Counted from the first letter of the stretch, positions 9,073-17,311 are shown. The stretch: DNA of 36,012 nucleotides from Polaromonas sp. (GCF_012927415.1 NZ_JABBPF010000206.1:1-36012), one strand, 5' to 3'. Translations and numbers: made by a program. Notes: generated by a model from the sequence alone, not told the origin.

Positions 9073-10020
9073 TTAATGGCATTCCGGAACCGGGCTCAGC
9101 AAAGGCTGACTGGCAAAATGAGCATGCAGATTGGCTGCAGCCAGGTCGGCCATGGCCTGCCGCGTTTGCAACGTAGCGCTGGCCATATGCGGCGTCAAAA
9201 CCACGTTGTCCATAGCGCGCAGCGCTGCAGGCACATTAGGCTCATCCTCAAACACATCCAGCCCAGCGCCAGCGATCAAGCCCTTTTGCAATGCGTCGAC
9301 CAGAGCGGACTGATCCACCACCGAGCCCCGAGCGACGTTGATCAGGTAGCCTTTCGGCCCCAGCGCCTTCAAGACCCCGGCGTTGACCAGCTCGCGGGTA
9401 CCTGCGCCACCAGGGGTAACCAGCACCAGGAAATCCGCCTCAGAGGCCAGCGCCTGGGCGCTGGCATAGTAACGGTAGGGCGCATCCGGCTTTTGATGGC
9501 GCGCGGTGTATGCAATCGACATGTTGAACGCCCGGGCCCGGTCTGCAATCGCCTGCCCGATTCGCCCCAGCCCGACGATGCCCAATCGCGCGCCCGACAC
9601 CTTGCACGCAAGCGGCATCGGCCCATTGAGCCACTGCCCGGTACGGACATATTGATCTGCCTGAGGAATGCGGCGTGCCACCGAAAGCATCAGTCCGATT
9701 GCAAGGTCGGCCACATCTTCATTCAATACGCCAGGCGTGTGCGTCACCGGAACACGGCGCTCAAGGGCCGCAGTTACGTCGACCCCGTCGTAACCCACCC
9801 CCATAACCGAAATCATCTCCAGAGCTGGAAGCTGGTCCATCAAGGCGCGTGGGACTCTCGACTCGCCGCCACCGGCTATCGCCCGGATTCGCGGCGCCGC
9901 CTGTGAAAACGCCGCAGCGTCGGTTTCATGAATACGGTCGTGAACCGTATAAGCCAGTTGCAGCGGCGCCATCAGAAATGGCGGAAGTTTTGAAACAATC
10001 AGGATGTCGGGCTTTGGCAA
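9073..10020 (-). CDS. D-2-hydroxyacid dehydrogenase (GhrB-like; possible 2-ketogluconate reductase)
   Basis: A 315-residue NAD(P)-dependent D-2-hydroxyacid dehydrogenase. The Rossmann motif is GIVGLGRIGQAI (147-158), and the catalytic Arg231 (INVARGS), Glu260 (FEDEPN) and His278 (LTPHMAS) are all present. An Arg after the second strand (TARHQ) suggests NADPH. The family reduces glyoxylate, hydroxypyruvate or 2-keto-D-gluconate. The sugar-acid neighbours favour 2-ketogluconate to gluconate, which is an inference. The start is TTG at 10020, chosen for the GAGGA about 7 bp before it. It lies upstream of the regulator in the same direction and diverges from the dehydratase operon. Confidence 0.82.
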   Translation of the reverse strand: MPKPDILIVSKLPPFLMAPLQLAYTVHDRIHETDAAAFSQAAPRIRAIAGGGESRVPRALMDQLPALEMISVMGVGYDGVDVTAALERRVPVTHTPGVLNEDVADLAIGLMLSVARRIPQADQYVRTGQWLNGPMPLACKVSGARLGIVGLGRIGQAIADRARAFNMSIAYTARHQKPDAPYRYYASAQALASEADFLVLVTPGGAGTRELVNAGVLKALGPKGYLINVARGSVVDQSALVDALQKGLIAGAGLDVFEDEPNVPAALRAMDNVVLTPHMASATLQTRQAMADLAAANLHAHFASQPLLSPVPECH

Positions 10021-10140
10021 GGGATTTTCCTCATATCAACGGGCTTGCAGAACTGCCTGGAATCAAGCATTATTGTCTTACCATAATATGATTAAAAAAA
10101 TTTTGCAAGCTTGATTTCTTTTTCAACATCACTAAAGACC
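10021..10140. promoter_or_regulatory. Divergent promoter region between hydroxyacid dehydrogenase and dehydratase operon
   Basis: This 120-bp gap must hold the starts of two opposite transcripts. It contains ATAATATGATTA (10083-10094), a 10/12 match to the palindromic site before the GntR regulator, inside an AT-rich patch. It also holds a 17-mer (10040-10056) repeated exactly before purM. I could not place -35/-10 boxes with confidence. Confidence 0.5.
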
Positions 10141-11877
10141 ATGAATTCAAAACCCAAAAAAAGGCCAGAAGAACTTCGCAGTCAGCAATGGTTTGGCCGC
10201 CAGGATCGCGATGGTTTTGCCTACCGCAGCTGGGTCAAGGGCAAGGGGGTTCCCCATGACCAGTTTGACGGCCGGCCAGTCATCGGCATTTGCAACACCT
10301 TCAGCGAACTGACGCCCTGCAATTCGCATTTCCGGACCCTTGCCGAGCAGGTCAAGATCGGCGTGTATGAGGCCGGCGGTTTTCCACTGGAGTTCCCTGT
10401 GATGTCGCTGGGCGAAACCCTGCTGCGACCGACCGCCATGCTGTACCGCAATCTGGCCAGCATGGACGTCGAGGAAAGCATTCGCGGCAATCCGATTGAC
10501 GGTGTGGTGCTGCTGATGGGTTGCGACAAGACCACCCCTTCGCTGGTCATGGGCGCGGCCAGTGTTGACCTGCCTACGGTGGGCGTTAGCGGCGGGCCCA
10601 TGCTCAACGGCAAGTGGCGCGGCCAGGAGCTCGGCTCCGGCACTGGCGTGTGGAGCATGAGCGAGCAGGTACGGGCCGGCACCTTGAAGCTCGCCGATTT
10701 TTTCGAAGCCGAAAGCTGCATGCACCGCAGCCACGGCCACTGCATGACCATGGGAACGGCCTCAACGATGGCCAGCATGGTGGAAGCGTTGGGTCTGGGC
10801 CTGCCCGGCAATGCGGCTTACCCCGCGGTGGATGGCCGGCGCAATGTGCTGGCACGCATGGCCGGCCGTCGCGCCGTCGAGATGGTTCACGAAGACCTCA
10901 CTCTCTCCAGAATCCTCACGCTTGAAGCGTTTGAAAACGCCATCAAGACGCTGGCCGCGATTGGCGGCTCCACCAACGCCGTGATTCACCTGATTGCGAT
11001 GGCTGGACGCATCGGCGTAAAGCTCACCATTGATGACTTCGACCGGCTCGCCAGCGACCTGCCCTGCCTCGTCAATCTGCAGCCTTCGGGCAAGTACCTG
11101 ATGGAAGACTTCTGCTACGCCGGTGGTTTACCGGTCGTGATGAAGGAAATTGCACAGCACCTTCATCTGTGCGCCATCACGGCCAACGGCCAGACCATCG
11201 GTGAAAACATTGCCGATGCGCAGAACTACAACGTTGATGTCATCAAGCCCCTGGGTGCCCCCTTCAAGGACAAGGCCGGCATTGCGGTCTTGCGCGGCAA
11301 CCTGTCGCCGCGCGGCGCAGTCATCAAGCCGAGCGCCGCCACACCCGAACTGATGGTTCACAAGGGCCGCGCAGTCGTGTTTGAAAATATTGAAGACTTC
11401 CACGCGCGCATCGATGACGAAGACCTCGACATCGACGAAAACTGCGTCATGGTGCTAAAGAACTGCGGACCCAAAGGCTACCCCGGGATGGCGGAAGTGG
11501 GCAACATGCCGCTGCCGCCTAAAATACTGCGTAAAGGAATTACCGACATGGTGCGCATCAGCGATGCGCGCATGAGCGGCACCGCTTACGGCACCGTGGT
11601 GCTGCACGCAGCACCCGAAGCGGCGGCGGGTGGCCCGCTGGCACTGGTGCAAAACGGCGACATCATTGAACTCGATGTGCCCAGGCGGCTATTGCACCTG
11701 CACGTCAGCGACGAAGAGCTAGCCCGGCGCAAGGCCAGCTGGAAAGCGCCAGAACCGCCGCTCTCCTCAGGCTACTGGAAGCTCTACATCGACCATGTAC
11801 TTCAGGCCGACGAGGGGGTGGACCTTGATTTCTTGGTGGGCAAGCGCGGCTCCTTTGTGCCGCGAGACAACCATTGA
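10141..11877 (+). CDS. IlvD/Edd-family sugar-acid dehydratase (L-arabonate/galactonate type)
   Basis: A 578-residue dehydratase of the IlvD/Edd superfamily, close in length to L-arabinonate dehydratase. The three Cys expected to hold the iron-sulfur cluster are Cys60 (FSELTPCN), Cys128 (GCDKTTPS) and Cys201 (HGHCMTMGTAS). Lys130 and the Ser in ARMSGTAYGT (about 479) match the metal-bound Lys and catalytic base described for that enzyme. It removes water from an aldonate to give a 2-keto-3-deoxy acid. Because dgoK and dgoA follow, the product is probably 2-keto-3-deoxygalactonate, so the substrate may be D-galactonate. An upstream in-frame TTG at 10111 exists; the ATG at 10141 is preferred because family homology begins soon after it. 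Confidence 0.85.
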   Translation: MNSKPKKRPEELRSQQWFGRQDRDGFAYRSWVKGKGVPHDQFDGRPVIGICNTFSELTPCNSHFRTLAEQVKIGVYEAGGFPLEFPVMSLGETLLRPTAMLYRNLASMDVEESIRGNPIDGVVLLMGCDKTTPSLVMGAASVDLPTVGVSGGPMLNGKWRGQELGSGTGVWSMSEQVRAGTLKLADFFEAESCMHRSHGHCMTMGTASTMASMVEALGLGLPGNAAYPAVDGRRNVLARMAGRRAVEMVHEDLTLSRILTLEAFENAIKTLAAIGGSTNAVIHLIAMAGRIGVKLTIDDFDRLASDLPCLVNLQPSGKYLMEDFCYAGGLPVVMKEIAQHLHLCAITANGQTIGENIADAQNYNVDVIKPLGAPFKDKAGIAVLRGNLSPRGAVIKPSAATPELMVHKGRAVVFENIEDFHARIDDEDLDIDENCVMVLKNCGPKGYPGMAEVGNMPLPPKILRKGITDMVRISDARMSGTAYGTVVLHAAPEAAAGGPLALVQNGDIIELDVPRRLLHLHVSDEELARRKASWKAPEPPLSSGYWKLYIDHVLQADEGVDLDFLVGKRGSFVPRDNH

Positions 11878-11887
11878 GGACTTCACC

Positions 11888-12775
11888 GTGACCCGGCTGC
11901 TCGCCGTCGACTGGGGCAGCTCGTCGCTGCGCGGTGCTCTGATCGAGCCAGATGGCCGGGTGCTGGAAGAGCGCTATTTTGCGCGCGGCATCCTGACTGT
12001 CCCTGGCGGGGAATTCCCCCTCGTTTTTGAAAACTGTTTTGGCGACTGGATGAATGCCGGCACGCTCTGCCTGATCTCCGGCATGGCTGGCAGCAAACAG
12101 GGATGGCGCGAAGCACCCTACTGCGCGTGTCCGGCGGGGTTTGACGACATTGCCGGTCACCTGCAATGGCTTGAGCCTGGCCGCATCGCCATCGTGCCGG
12201 GTTTGAGCGTTGACAGGGATGGCGTGCCAGACGTCATGCGCGGCGAAGAAACGCAGGTGTTCGGCGCACTGACGCTGCTTGGACTGAATGGCGCCCGGCT
12301 GGTGCTGCCCGGAACGCACAGCAAGTGGGTGAGCGTCAGGCAAGGCCGTGTCAGGGATTTTTCGACCTGGATGAGCGGCGAGTTTTATGCACTGCTGCGC
12401 CAGCATTCCATGCTGGCGCGCACGCTGGCCGATGGCGAGACGGTACATGACGCAGACGCTTTTTCCCAGGGCTTTGGCCATGCACTGCGCGGCCAGGGCC
12501 TGCTGAATACGGCCTTCAGCGCGCGAACGCTGTCGCTGTTCGATCGAATGTCCGCCCTGGCACTGCCGAGCTATCTGTCGGGCCTGGTCATCGGTGAAGA
12601 GCTGAAAGCCCAGGCACTGAAACCCGGTGACACGGTAGTCCTGGTCGGCGCGCAAACCTTGACGGCCCGCTATCAGCAAGCGCTGGAGCATTTGGGCGTA
12701 TCGGTTGAGCGCGTTGGCGCGCCAGCCACTGGGCGAGGCTTGCGCGCCATAGCCGACACCCTGACGCGAGCCTGA
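11888..12775 (+). CDS. dgoK: 2-dehydro-3-deoxygalactonokinase
   Basis: A 295-residue kinase of the DgoK family. It opens with LLAVDWGSSSLRGALIE (ATP-binding, actin-like fold) and contains ISGMAGSKQGW, MRGEETQVFG and LPGTHSKWV, the conserved blocks of the family. It phosphorylates 2-keto-3-deoxy-D-galactonate at C6. The start is GTG at 11888, supported by GAGGA 7 bp upstream and by the position of the first strand; the dehydratase ends only 10 bp before. It is the middle step of the plus-strand operon. Confidence 0.92.
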   Translation: MTRLLAVDWGSSSLRGALIEPDGRVLEERYFARGILTVPGGEFPLVFENCFGDWMNAGTLCLISGMAGSKQGWREAPYCACPAGFDDIAGHLQWLEPGRIAIVPGLSVDRDGVPDVMRGEETQVFGALTLLGLNGARLVLPGTHSKWVSVRQGRVRDFSTWMSGEFYALLRQHSMLARTLADGETVHDADAFSQGFGHALRGQGLLNTAFSARTLSLFDRMSALALPSYLSGLVIGEELKAQALKPGDTVVLVGAQTLTARYQQALEHLGVSVERVGAPATGRGLRAIADTLTRA

Positions 12776-12812
12776 AGATTTGCCAGACTCAGCAGAAAAC
12801 CTCAAAAACTTC

Positions 12813-13451
12813 ATGAACGCTCACGAAAAACTAGGCAAAGCCCTCATGTCCGTTCCGCTGGTGGCCATCCTGCGCGGCTTGCGGCCAGCCGAGGCGTTGC
12901 CCGTCGGCCGCGCCCTGCTGTCCACCGGCTGGACCATGATTGAGATCCCGCTGAATTCGCCACAACCCCTGGACAGCATTGCAGCGATGGCGACTGCCTT
13001 TCCCCAGTCTCTGATTGGCGCGGGAACCGTGCTGACAGGCGCAGACGTCCGCGACGTGCACGCCGCAGGTGGCCAGCTCATCGTCTCGCCCCACTTCAAC
13101 CCCGAGGTAGTGCGTGAGGCGGTGCGTCTGGGACTGGTCTGCCTGCCCGGCGTGATGACTGCGAGTGAAGCTTTTGCAGCGCTGGCCGCAGGTGCAACAG
13201 GACTCAAACTGTTTCCCGCCGAGATGATCACGCCAGGCGTTGTCAAGGCACTGCGCGCCGTATTGCCCGCCAACACGCTGGTGTTTCCAGTGGGAGGCAT
13301 CACGCCACAGAACATGAAGCCCTACCTCGCAGCTGGTGCCAACGGCTTTGGCATCGGCTCCGCCTTGTACAGGCCGGGTAGCCCGGCCGCAGACGTAACT
13401 GAAAACGCTATGAAATTCATAGCTTCTTGTAGCGGTACTATATGGACATGA
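12813..13451 (+). CDS. dgoA: 2-dehydro-3-deoxy-6-phosphogalactonate aldolase
   Basis: A class I aldolase of the KDPG/KDPGal family with general-base Glu44 (TMIEIPLNSP) and Schiff-base Lys132 (GLKLFPAE). The IPLNSP signature separates DgoA from Eda, which is also encoded in this window. It splits KDPGal into pyruvate and glyceraldehyde 3-phosphate. Start choice is uncertain: TTG 12780, ATG 12813 and ATG 12846 are all possible. The last 17 or so codons (ENAMKFIAS onward) are unlike the family; they are encoded by the 17-nt palindromic repeat and its flank, so the natural C-terminus seems to have been replaced. The stop overlaps the next gene by 10 bp. Confidence 0.9.
   Translation: MNAHEKLGKALMSVPLVAILRGLRPAEALPVGRALLSTGWTMIEIPLNSPQPLDSIAAMATAFPQSLIGAGTVLTGADVRDVHAAGGQLIVSPHFNPEVVREAVRLGLVCLPGVMTASEAFAALAAGATGLKLFPAEMITPGVVKALRAVLPANTLVFPVGGITPQNMKPYLAAGANGFGIGSALYRPGSPAADVTENAMKFIASCSGTIWT
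13407..13423 (+). repeat. 17-nt palindromic repeat at the dgoA/SDR junction
   Basis: GCTATGAAATTCATAGC is a perfect inverted repeat (8-bp arms, 1-nt centre). It is followed by TTCTTG, resembling the CTTGC-type flank of other copies. It codes for the end of DgoA, and the flank to about 13451 supplies the dgoA stop and the next gene's ATG. A second copy with the same TGAAAA lead-in and a matching ATGGAC downstream lies at 27243-27259. Confidence 0.75.
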
Positions 13452-14242
13452 GCCCTATTTTATTAAAAAACTCCTCCGACATCTGCTTTGGACTGGCCGG
13501 CCGCGTCTGCGTCGTCACCGGGGGGGCTCAGGGCATTGGCGAAGCCTGCATCCGCCGCTTCGCGCGCGAAAACGCCAAGATCGTCATTGCCGATATCGAT
13601 GACGCGCGCGGCACTGCCCTGGCCAGCGAACTGGGTGGCCTGTATTTCCGCTGCGATGTCGGTGACAAAGCCCAGGTCGATGCCCTGGTGGCCCGAACTC
13701 TGGCAGCGCACGGGCGCATCGACGTGCTGGTCAACAACGCCGGCATTTTCAGGGCGGCTGATTTTCTGGACGTCACCGAGGCTGACTTCGACACCGTCTT
13801 GCGTGTCAACCTTAAAGGGTCATTTTTGGTGGGTCAGGCCGTAGCTCGGGAAATGGCCAAAGCGGGCAAGGGCAGCATCGTCAACATGAGTTCGGTCAAT
13901 GCCGTACTGACGATTCCCAACATCTCAAGCTATAACGTGAGCAAGGGCGGAATCAACCAGCTGACGCGCGTGATGGCGCTGTCACTGGCCGACATGGGCG
14001 TGCGCGTCAACGCTGTGGCACCCGGCACCATCGCCACCGAACTGGCTGCCAAGGCAGTGCTGACCAGCGACGAAGCCAAGGCAAGAATCTTGAGCCGAAC
14101 GCCCATGAAGCGCCTTGGCGAACCTTCGGAAATTGCCGACACCGTGGCCTATCTGGCCAGCGATGCGGCAAGCTACATCACCGGCGAGATTGTGGTGGTC
14201 GATGGCGGGCGGATGACGCTCAATTACACGGTGGCGGCCTGA
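13442..14242 (+). CDS. SDR oxidoreductase, probable NAD-dependent sugar 1-dehydrogenase
   Basis: A classical short-chain dehydrogenase of 266 residues: cofactor motif TGGAQGIG (26-33), NNAG (98-101), and Ser151/Tyr164/Lys168 for catalysis. Asp51 after the second strand (VIADID) suggests NAD. The last gene of the dehydratase-dgoK-dgoA operon, it is a fair candidate for the aldose 1-dehydrogenase that opens the De Ley-Doudoroff route (galactose to galactonolactone), but sequence alone cannot fix the substrate, and no lactonase gene is present. The ATG at 13442 lies inside dgoA; a second ATG at 13448 is equally possible. The 15-residue polar leader before the fold is unusual and comes from repeat-derived and following DNA. 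Confidence 0.75.
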   Translation: MDMSPILLKNSSDICFGLAGRVCVVTGGAQGIGEACIRRFARENAKIVIADIDDARGTALASELGGLYFRCDVGDKAQVDALVARTLAAHGRIDVLVNNAGIFRAADFLDVTEADFDTVLRVNLKGSFLVGQAVAREMAKAGKGSIVNMSSVNAVLTIPNISSYNVSKGGINQLTRVMALSLADMGVRVNAVAPGTIATELAAKAVLTSDEAKARILSRTPMKRLGEPSEIADTVAYLASDAASYITGEIVVVDGGRMTLNYTVAA

Positions 14243-14297
14243 GGCCTGGGCTGCTACGGGAAAATAGCGGCCACGCCGCAATTACCTAGAATCCGTG

Positions 14298-15011
14298 ATG
14301 TCTCCGGATTCGTCATGCCGCATCAAAACCAGGGAAGGCCGGGTTATCCCGGCTGTCAGGGACCTGTTTACAGACGACAGACTTGTCTCACGCTGCGCGT
14401 GGTGCCAGAGCACGCCTGTTTATCGCCATTACCATGACACCGAGTGGGGCTTTCCCGTTTCAGACGATCGCAGGCTGTTTGAAAAAATCTGCCTTGAAGG
14501 CTTTCAGGCCGGCCTGAGCTGGCTGACAATCCTAAATAAGCGGGAAAATTTTCGCAGTGCGTTTGCCAATTTTGACGCGGAACTGGTCGCCCGGTTTGAT
14601 GCGGGCGATGTACAGCGCCTGCTGGGTGATGCTGGCATCGTGCGGCACGCCGGAAAGATAGCCTCGGCCATCAACAACGCCCAGCGCGTCATCGAGCTGA
14701 GGCGGGAGTTCGGTTCACTTGCTACCTTCGTCTGGCGGCTCGAACCTGACGCCGCTGGCAGACCGGTTCGCATGACGCATGAAGCGGTGCGGGCCATGCC
14801 AAGCTCACCGGCTTCCACCGCGCTGTCCAAAGACCTGAAAAAACGTGGCTGGAGTTTTGTCGGCCCAACCACGATTTACGCCTTCATGCAGGCCATGGGC
14901 CTGGTCAACGACCATATTGAAGGCTGCGCCAGCCGGCAGCAGGCGCTGGATGCACGCGCGGCGTTTATACCCCCCGTTGAGCCGATCCTGCGCGGCACGA
15001 CCAGCCTGTAG
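14298..15011 (+). CDS. tag: DNA-3-methyladenine glycosylase I
   Basis: About 237 residues, against 187 for E. coli Tag; the extra length is mostly an N-terminal leader before SRCAWC and a C-terminal extension. Family blocks are clear: CAWC, YHDTEWGFPV, FEGFQAGLSWLTILNKR-like (here CLEGFQAGLSWLTILNKRE), and VNDHIEGC near the end. The Cys in CAWC, the His in YHDTEW, and the His and Cys in NDHIEGC match the four zinc ligands of Tag. It excises 3-methyladenine from alkylated DNA. Starts at GTG 14295, ATG 14298 or further in are possible; the true start is uncertain. The 3' end overlaps a MaoC remnant on the other strand. Confidence 0.88.
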   Translation: MSPDSSCRIKTREGRVIPAVRDLFTDDRLVSRCAWCQSTPVYRHYHDTEWGFPVSDDRRLFEKICLEGFQAGLSWLTILNKRENFRSAFANFDAELVARFDAGDVQRLLGDAGIVRHAGKIASAINNAQRVIELRREFGSLATFVWRLEPDAAGRPVRMTHEAVRAMPSSPASTALSKDLKKRGWSFVGPTTIYAFMQAMGLVNDHIEGCASRQQALDARAAFIPPVEPILRGTTSL

Positions 15012-15363
15012 GCCGGGTGCTGTGGCACCTCGCCATGCCGGTTGCGCGTTTCACCGCGCACCACAAGCCTGTCGCGCCGAGCCGCGAGCGTGAAGGCAAG
15101 ACGCCGACCACCCCGTTTTTTGCCAGCAGCACAACGCCTGGCCTCGTGGGTTTGGGCCAGGCAATCTCGCCGCCCGCCTCCGCAATGCCGCCGCCCACCA
15201 GCAGGCGCATGGTCATCGCCGCCGTATGCCAGTCGCTGGCCGCCAGACCGCCAACCAGCGTGCTTTTGGCCGCTTCGTGGTTGAAATGGAAAGGCTGTGG
15301 ATCAAACTGCAGCGCGAAGGCCTTGATCCGCGCCTCTTCGAGCGCATGCTCCGGGCTGGAAAA
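14987..15363 (-). pseudogene. MaoC-type dehydratase remnant (5' end lost, frameshifted)
   Basis: On the minus strand from about 15363 the frame reads ARIKAFALQFDPQPFHFN, then GGLAASDWHTAAMTMRLLV and PKPTRPG, which are hallmark blocks of MaoC-like hydratases. After LPSRSR (about 15085) the match moves to another frame, giving RLVVRGETRNRHGEV and LVVPRR, the usual end of such proteins. So there is a frameshift near 15080-15095. The first 20 or so codons are absent; the upstream sequence is the thioesterase gene in the opposite direction. The 3' part overlaps the end of tag. No intact product is expected. Confidence 0.75.
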
Positions 15364-15747
15364 GCGGCTTTTCAGGGCACACCGCCACTCATGCACTACA
15401 ACCCGCTGGGCAGCGAGCATGGTGACTGGTACGCCGCGCTAATCGACGCCGCCGTCGGCTGCGACGCACACACGAGGATGCCGGTGGGCCGGGATTACAC
15501 CCATGCCGCGCTGAGCCTGAACACCGTGCGGGCCGCTTCGCTCGAAACCGGGCCGTTGCGCGCCATCGGAACGGTGATCCATTGCAGCCGGCAACTGGTC
15601 ACGGCGGAAGGCCGCATCGTCGGGCCCGGCGGCAAGCAGTTCGCGCATGCCACAACGAGTTGCCTGGTCTTTGATCTGTCACCCGCGCGTCCGGCTCGCC
15701 CCGACATTGCAAAGCTGCATAACTGCATGAGGCCGAAAGCGAAATAG
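15346..15747 (+). pseudogene. PaaI-type hot-dog thioesterase, 5' truncated
   Basis: The open frame gives GKAAFQGTPPLMHYNPLGS, DWYAALIDAAVGCDAHTRMP, GRDYTHAALSLNTVRA and IHCSRQLVTAEGRIVGP, all typical of PaaI-like acyl-CoA thioesterases. The usual N-terminal 40-50 residues, including the first strand, are missing: upstream the strand is antisense to the MaoC remnant. The first usable ATG is 15346 (133 residues). It could still be translated, but loss of the N-terminal strand and of the original promoter makes function doubtful. The join at about 15345-15365 is a deletion of two divergent 5' ends. Confidence 0.7.
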
Positions 15748-15842
15748 GCTCAGCGCCAGCGCGCCTATCACAGGCACCCCACCGTTCGCGCCGCGAGATT
15801 GACGACAATCAAACCTTACTTCACTACCGGGAAAAAACCACG

Positions 15843-16253
15843 ATGCGACTTCTCCACACCATGCTGCGCGTTGGCAATCTTCAGCGCTCCATCGATTTCT
15901 ACACCCTGGTGCTGGGAATGAAGCTGCTGCGCACTTCTGAAAACCCTGATTACAAATACAGCCTGGCCTTTGTCGGTTATGAAGGCAACCCGGCGCAAGC
16001 CGAAATCGAGTTGACCTACAACTGGGGTACTGAAAGCTACGACATGGGCAGCGCCTACGGCCATATCGCGCTGGGCGTGCCGGACGCCGGCGCGGCCTGC
16101 GAGAAAATCAGGGCGGCTGGCGGCAGCATCACGCGCGAAGCCGGCCCGGTCAAGGGTGGCAGCACGGTAATCGCCTTTGTGACCGATCCGGACGGCTACA
16201 AGATCGAGTTGATCCAGCGCGCCGAAGGTACGGGCGGCGGCGGCCTGCGTTGA
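15843..16253 (+). CDS. gloA: Lactoylglutathione lyase (glyoxalase I)
   Basis: A 136-residue protein with the VOC fold. The four metal ligands of E. coli GloA are present at the same positions: His5, Glu56, His74 and Glu122. The opening [19 protein letters not shown] and the block [20 protein letters not shown] are classical. It converts the hemithioacetal of methylglyoxal and glutathione to S-lactoylglutathione, detoxifying methylglyoxal that forms when sugar catabolism runs fast. It stands alone, between the thioesterase remnant and the transposase remnant. Confidence 0.95.
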   Translation: MRLLHTMLRVGNLQRSIDFYTLVLGMKLLRTSENPDYKYSLAFVGYEGNPAQAEIELTYNWGTESYDMGSAYGHIALGVPDAGAACEKIRAAGGSITREAGPVKGGSTVIAFVTDPDGYKIELIQRAEGTGGGGLR

Positions 16254-16373
16254 TGCGTCAGGCAAGTGAAGTGCGTGAAGCGATGGCGGTCCGCGCACAC
16301 TAATCGTCACGGGGCTCAACAACGCTTGGCATCCCTGCCCAAATACACTTTGTGTTAACCGCGGCGCTTTGGC

Positions 16374-16610
16374 CTAGCCGCGCTTGCTTACTTCCCATTC
16401 ACTCGCGCCAAACAGCGTCAATCCGGTACTTTCCACCAGCAGATGCAGCGCCTTGAAGCGTGCCGTAGTTCGGCACCGGCTAGCGGGCATCGCCAGACGG
16501 CGCAGGCTCGTGGCGAACCCCTGCAATGCCCGCAGCGGCAGGCGATACCCCGACTTGTGCGCTAGCAGCAGCCAGACGGCTCGTGGCAAGCCTTGGCGCT
16601 CGGCTTCCAT
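16374..16610 (-). mobile_element. Decayed IS5-family transposase fragment
   Basis: The minus-strand frame (78 codons) contains YRLPLRALQGFATSLRRLAM and LHLLVESTGLTLFGASEWEV, matching the central part of IS5-type DDE transposases, including the first catalytic Asp region (here Glu-Ser-Thr-Gly in place of the usual Asp-Ser-Thr-Gly). Between them the expected PVPNYGTL is read only in another frame, and about 20 residues are missing. The N-terminal third and everything after EWEV are absent. So this is a dead remnant with a frameshift and deletion. I found no terminal inverted repeats. The rest of 16254-16636 shows no gene. Confidence 0.75.
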
Positions 16611-16636
16611 GGCACAGTGCCGAAGCCGAAATTGGC

Positions 16637-17311
16637 TCAGGCGGGTACCCTGCGAAGGCCGGCCGTATCAAGCGCAAGCTGGGTGATGTGAGCCCAGTCA
16701 CAAGCCTGGAGCGCAGCTGCGGGAACCAGCCAGGAGCCTCCCACGCACACCACATTGGGCAATGCCAGAAACTCGGACGCGTTCTGCAGCGTCACCCCCC
16801 CGGTAGGACAAAATCGCACATCGCCGAATGGCCCGCTCCATGCGTTCAGCATAGATGGGCCACCGGCCTGCATGGCGGGGAAAAATTTCAGATCCGTCAG
16901 TCCGTCTTCCTGCGCCATCATGATTTCGCTGCCGGTGGCCACGCCGGGCAGCAGCGGCAAGCCGGCGTCGCGGCAAGCCTGCCCGACGGAGTGGGTATAA
17001 CCCGGACTCACGGCAAATCGGGCACCGGCCATGGCGCAGGCCTGCGCATCGGCAGCGCTGCGCACCGTGCCCGCGCCGACCACGGCCTCGGGCACATCAC
17101 GGGCAATCGCTTCAATGCAGGCCAGCGCCCGCGGTGTGCGCAAGGTGACTTCAAGCATGCGGATGCCGCCCGCCACCAGGGCGCGGGCCAGCAGCACGGC
17201 CTGCCGGGTATCGGTCAGCACAATTACCGGAATAACGGGAGCATCCAGCATCACCTGCAGGGCGGTCAGCTTTTCAGCGGTGTAGAGATTTCGATCCATC
17301 TTTACAACCAT
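16637..17311 (-). CDS. eda: KHG/KDPG aldolase (2-dehydro-3-deoxyphosphogluconate aldolase)
   Basis: A class I aldolase of 224 residues with Glu54 ([10 protein letters not shown]) and Schiff-base Lys142 (TDLKFFPA). The EVTLRTP and VSPGYTHSV blocks mark Eda rather than DgoA. It cuts KDPG into pyruvate and glyceraldehyde 3-phosphate, the last Entner-Doudoroff step. The frame is open further upstream inside edd, but ATG 17311 has AAGGAG about 7 bp before it and overlaps the edd stop by 10 bp, which points to translational coupling; ATG 17299 is an alternative. Confidence 0.93.
   Translation of the reverse strand: MVVKMDRNLYTAEKLTALQVMLDAPVIPVIVLTDTRQAVLLARALVAGGIRMLEVTLRTPRALACIEAIARDVPEAVVGAGTVRSAADAQACAMAGARFAVSPGYTHSVGQACRDAGLPLLPGVATGSEIMMAQEDGLTDLKFFPAMQAGGPSMLNAWSGPFGDVRFCPTGGVTLQNASEFLALPNVVCVGGSWLVPAAALQACDWAHITQLALDTAGLRRVPA

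Noticed and set aside
9067-9906. A 279-codon open frame opposite the 2-hydroxyacid dehydrogenase
   Set aside because: The minus-strand protein has all catalytic residues; this frame is its mirror.
11705-12814. A 369-codon open frame opposite dgoK
   Set aside because: Antisense shadow of dgoK; its composition (many Gln, His, Arg) is typical of mirrored frames and no motif is seen.
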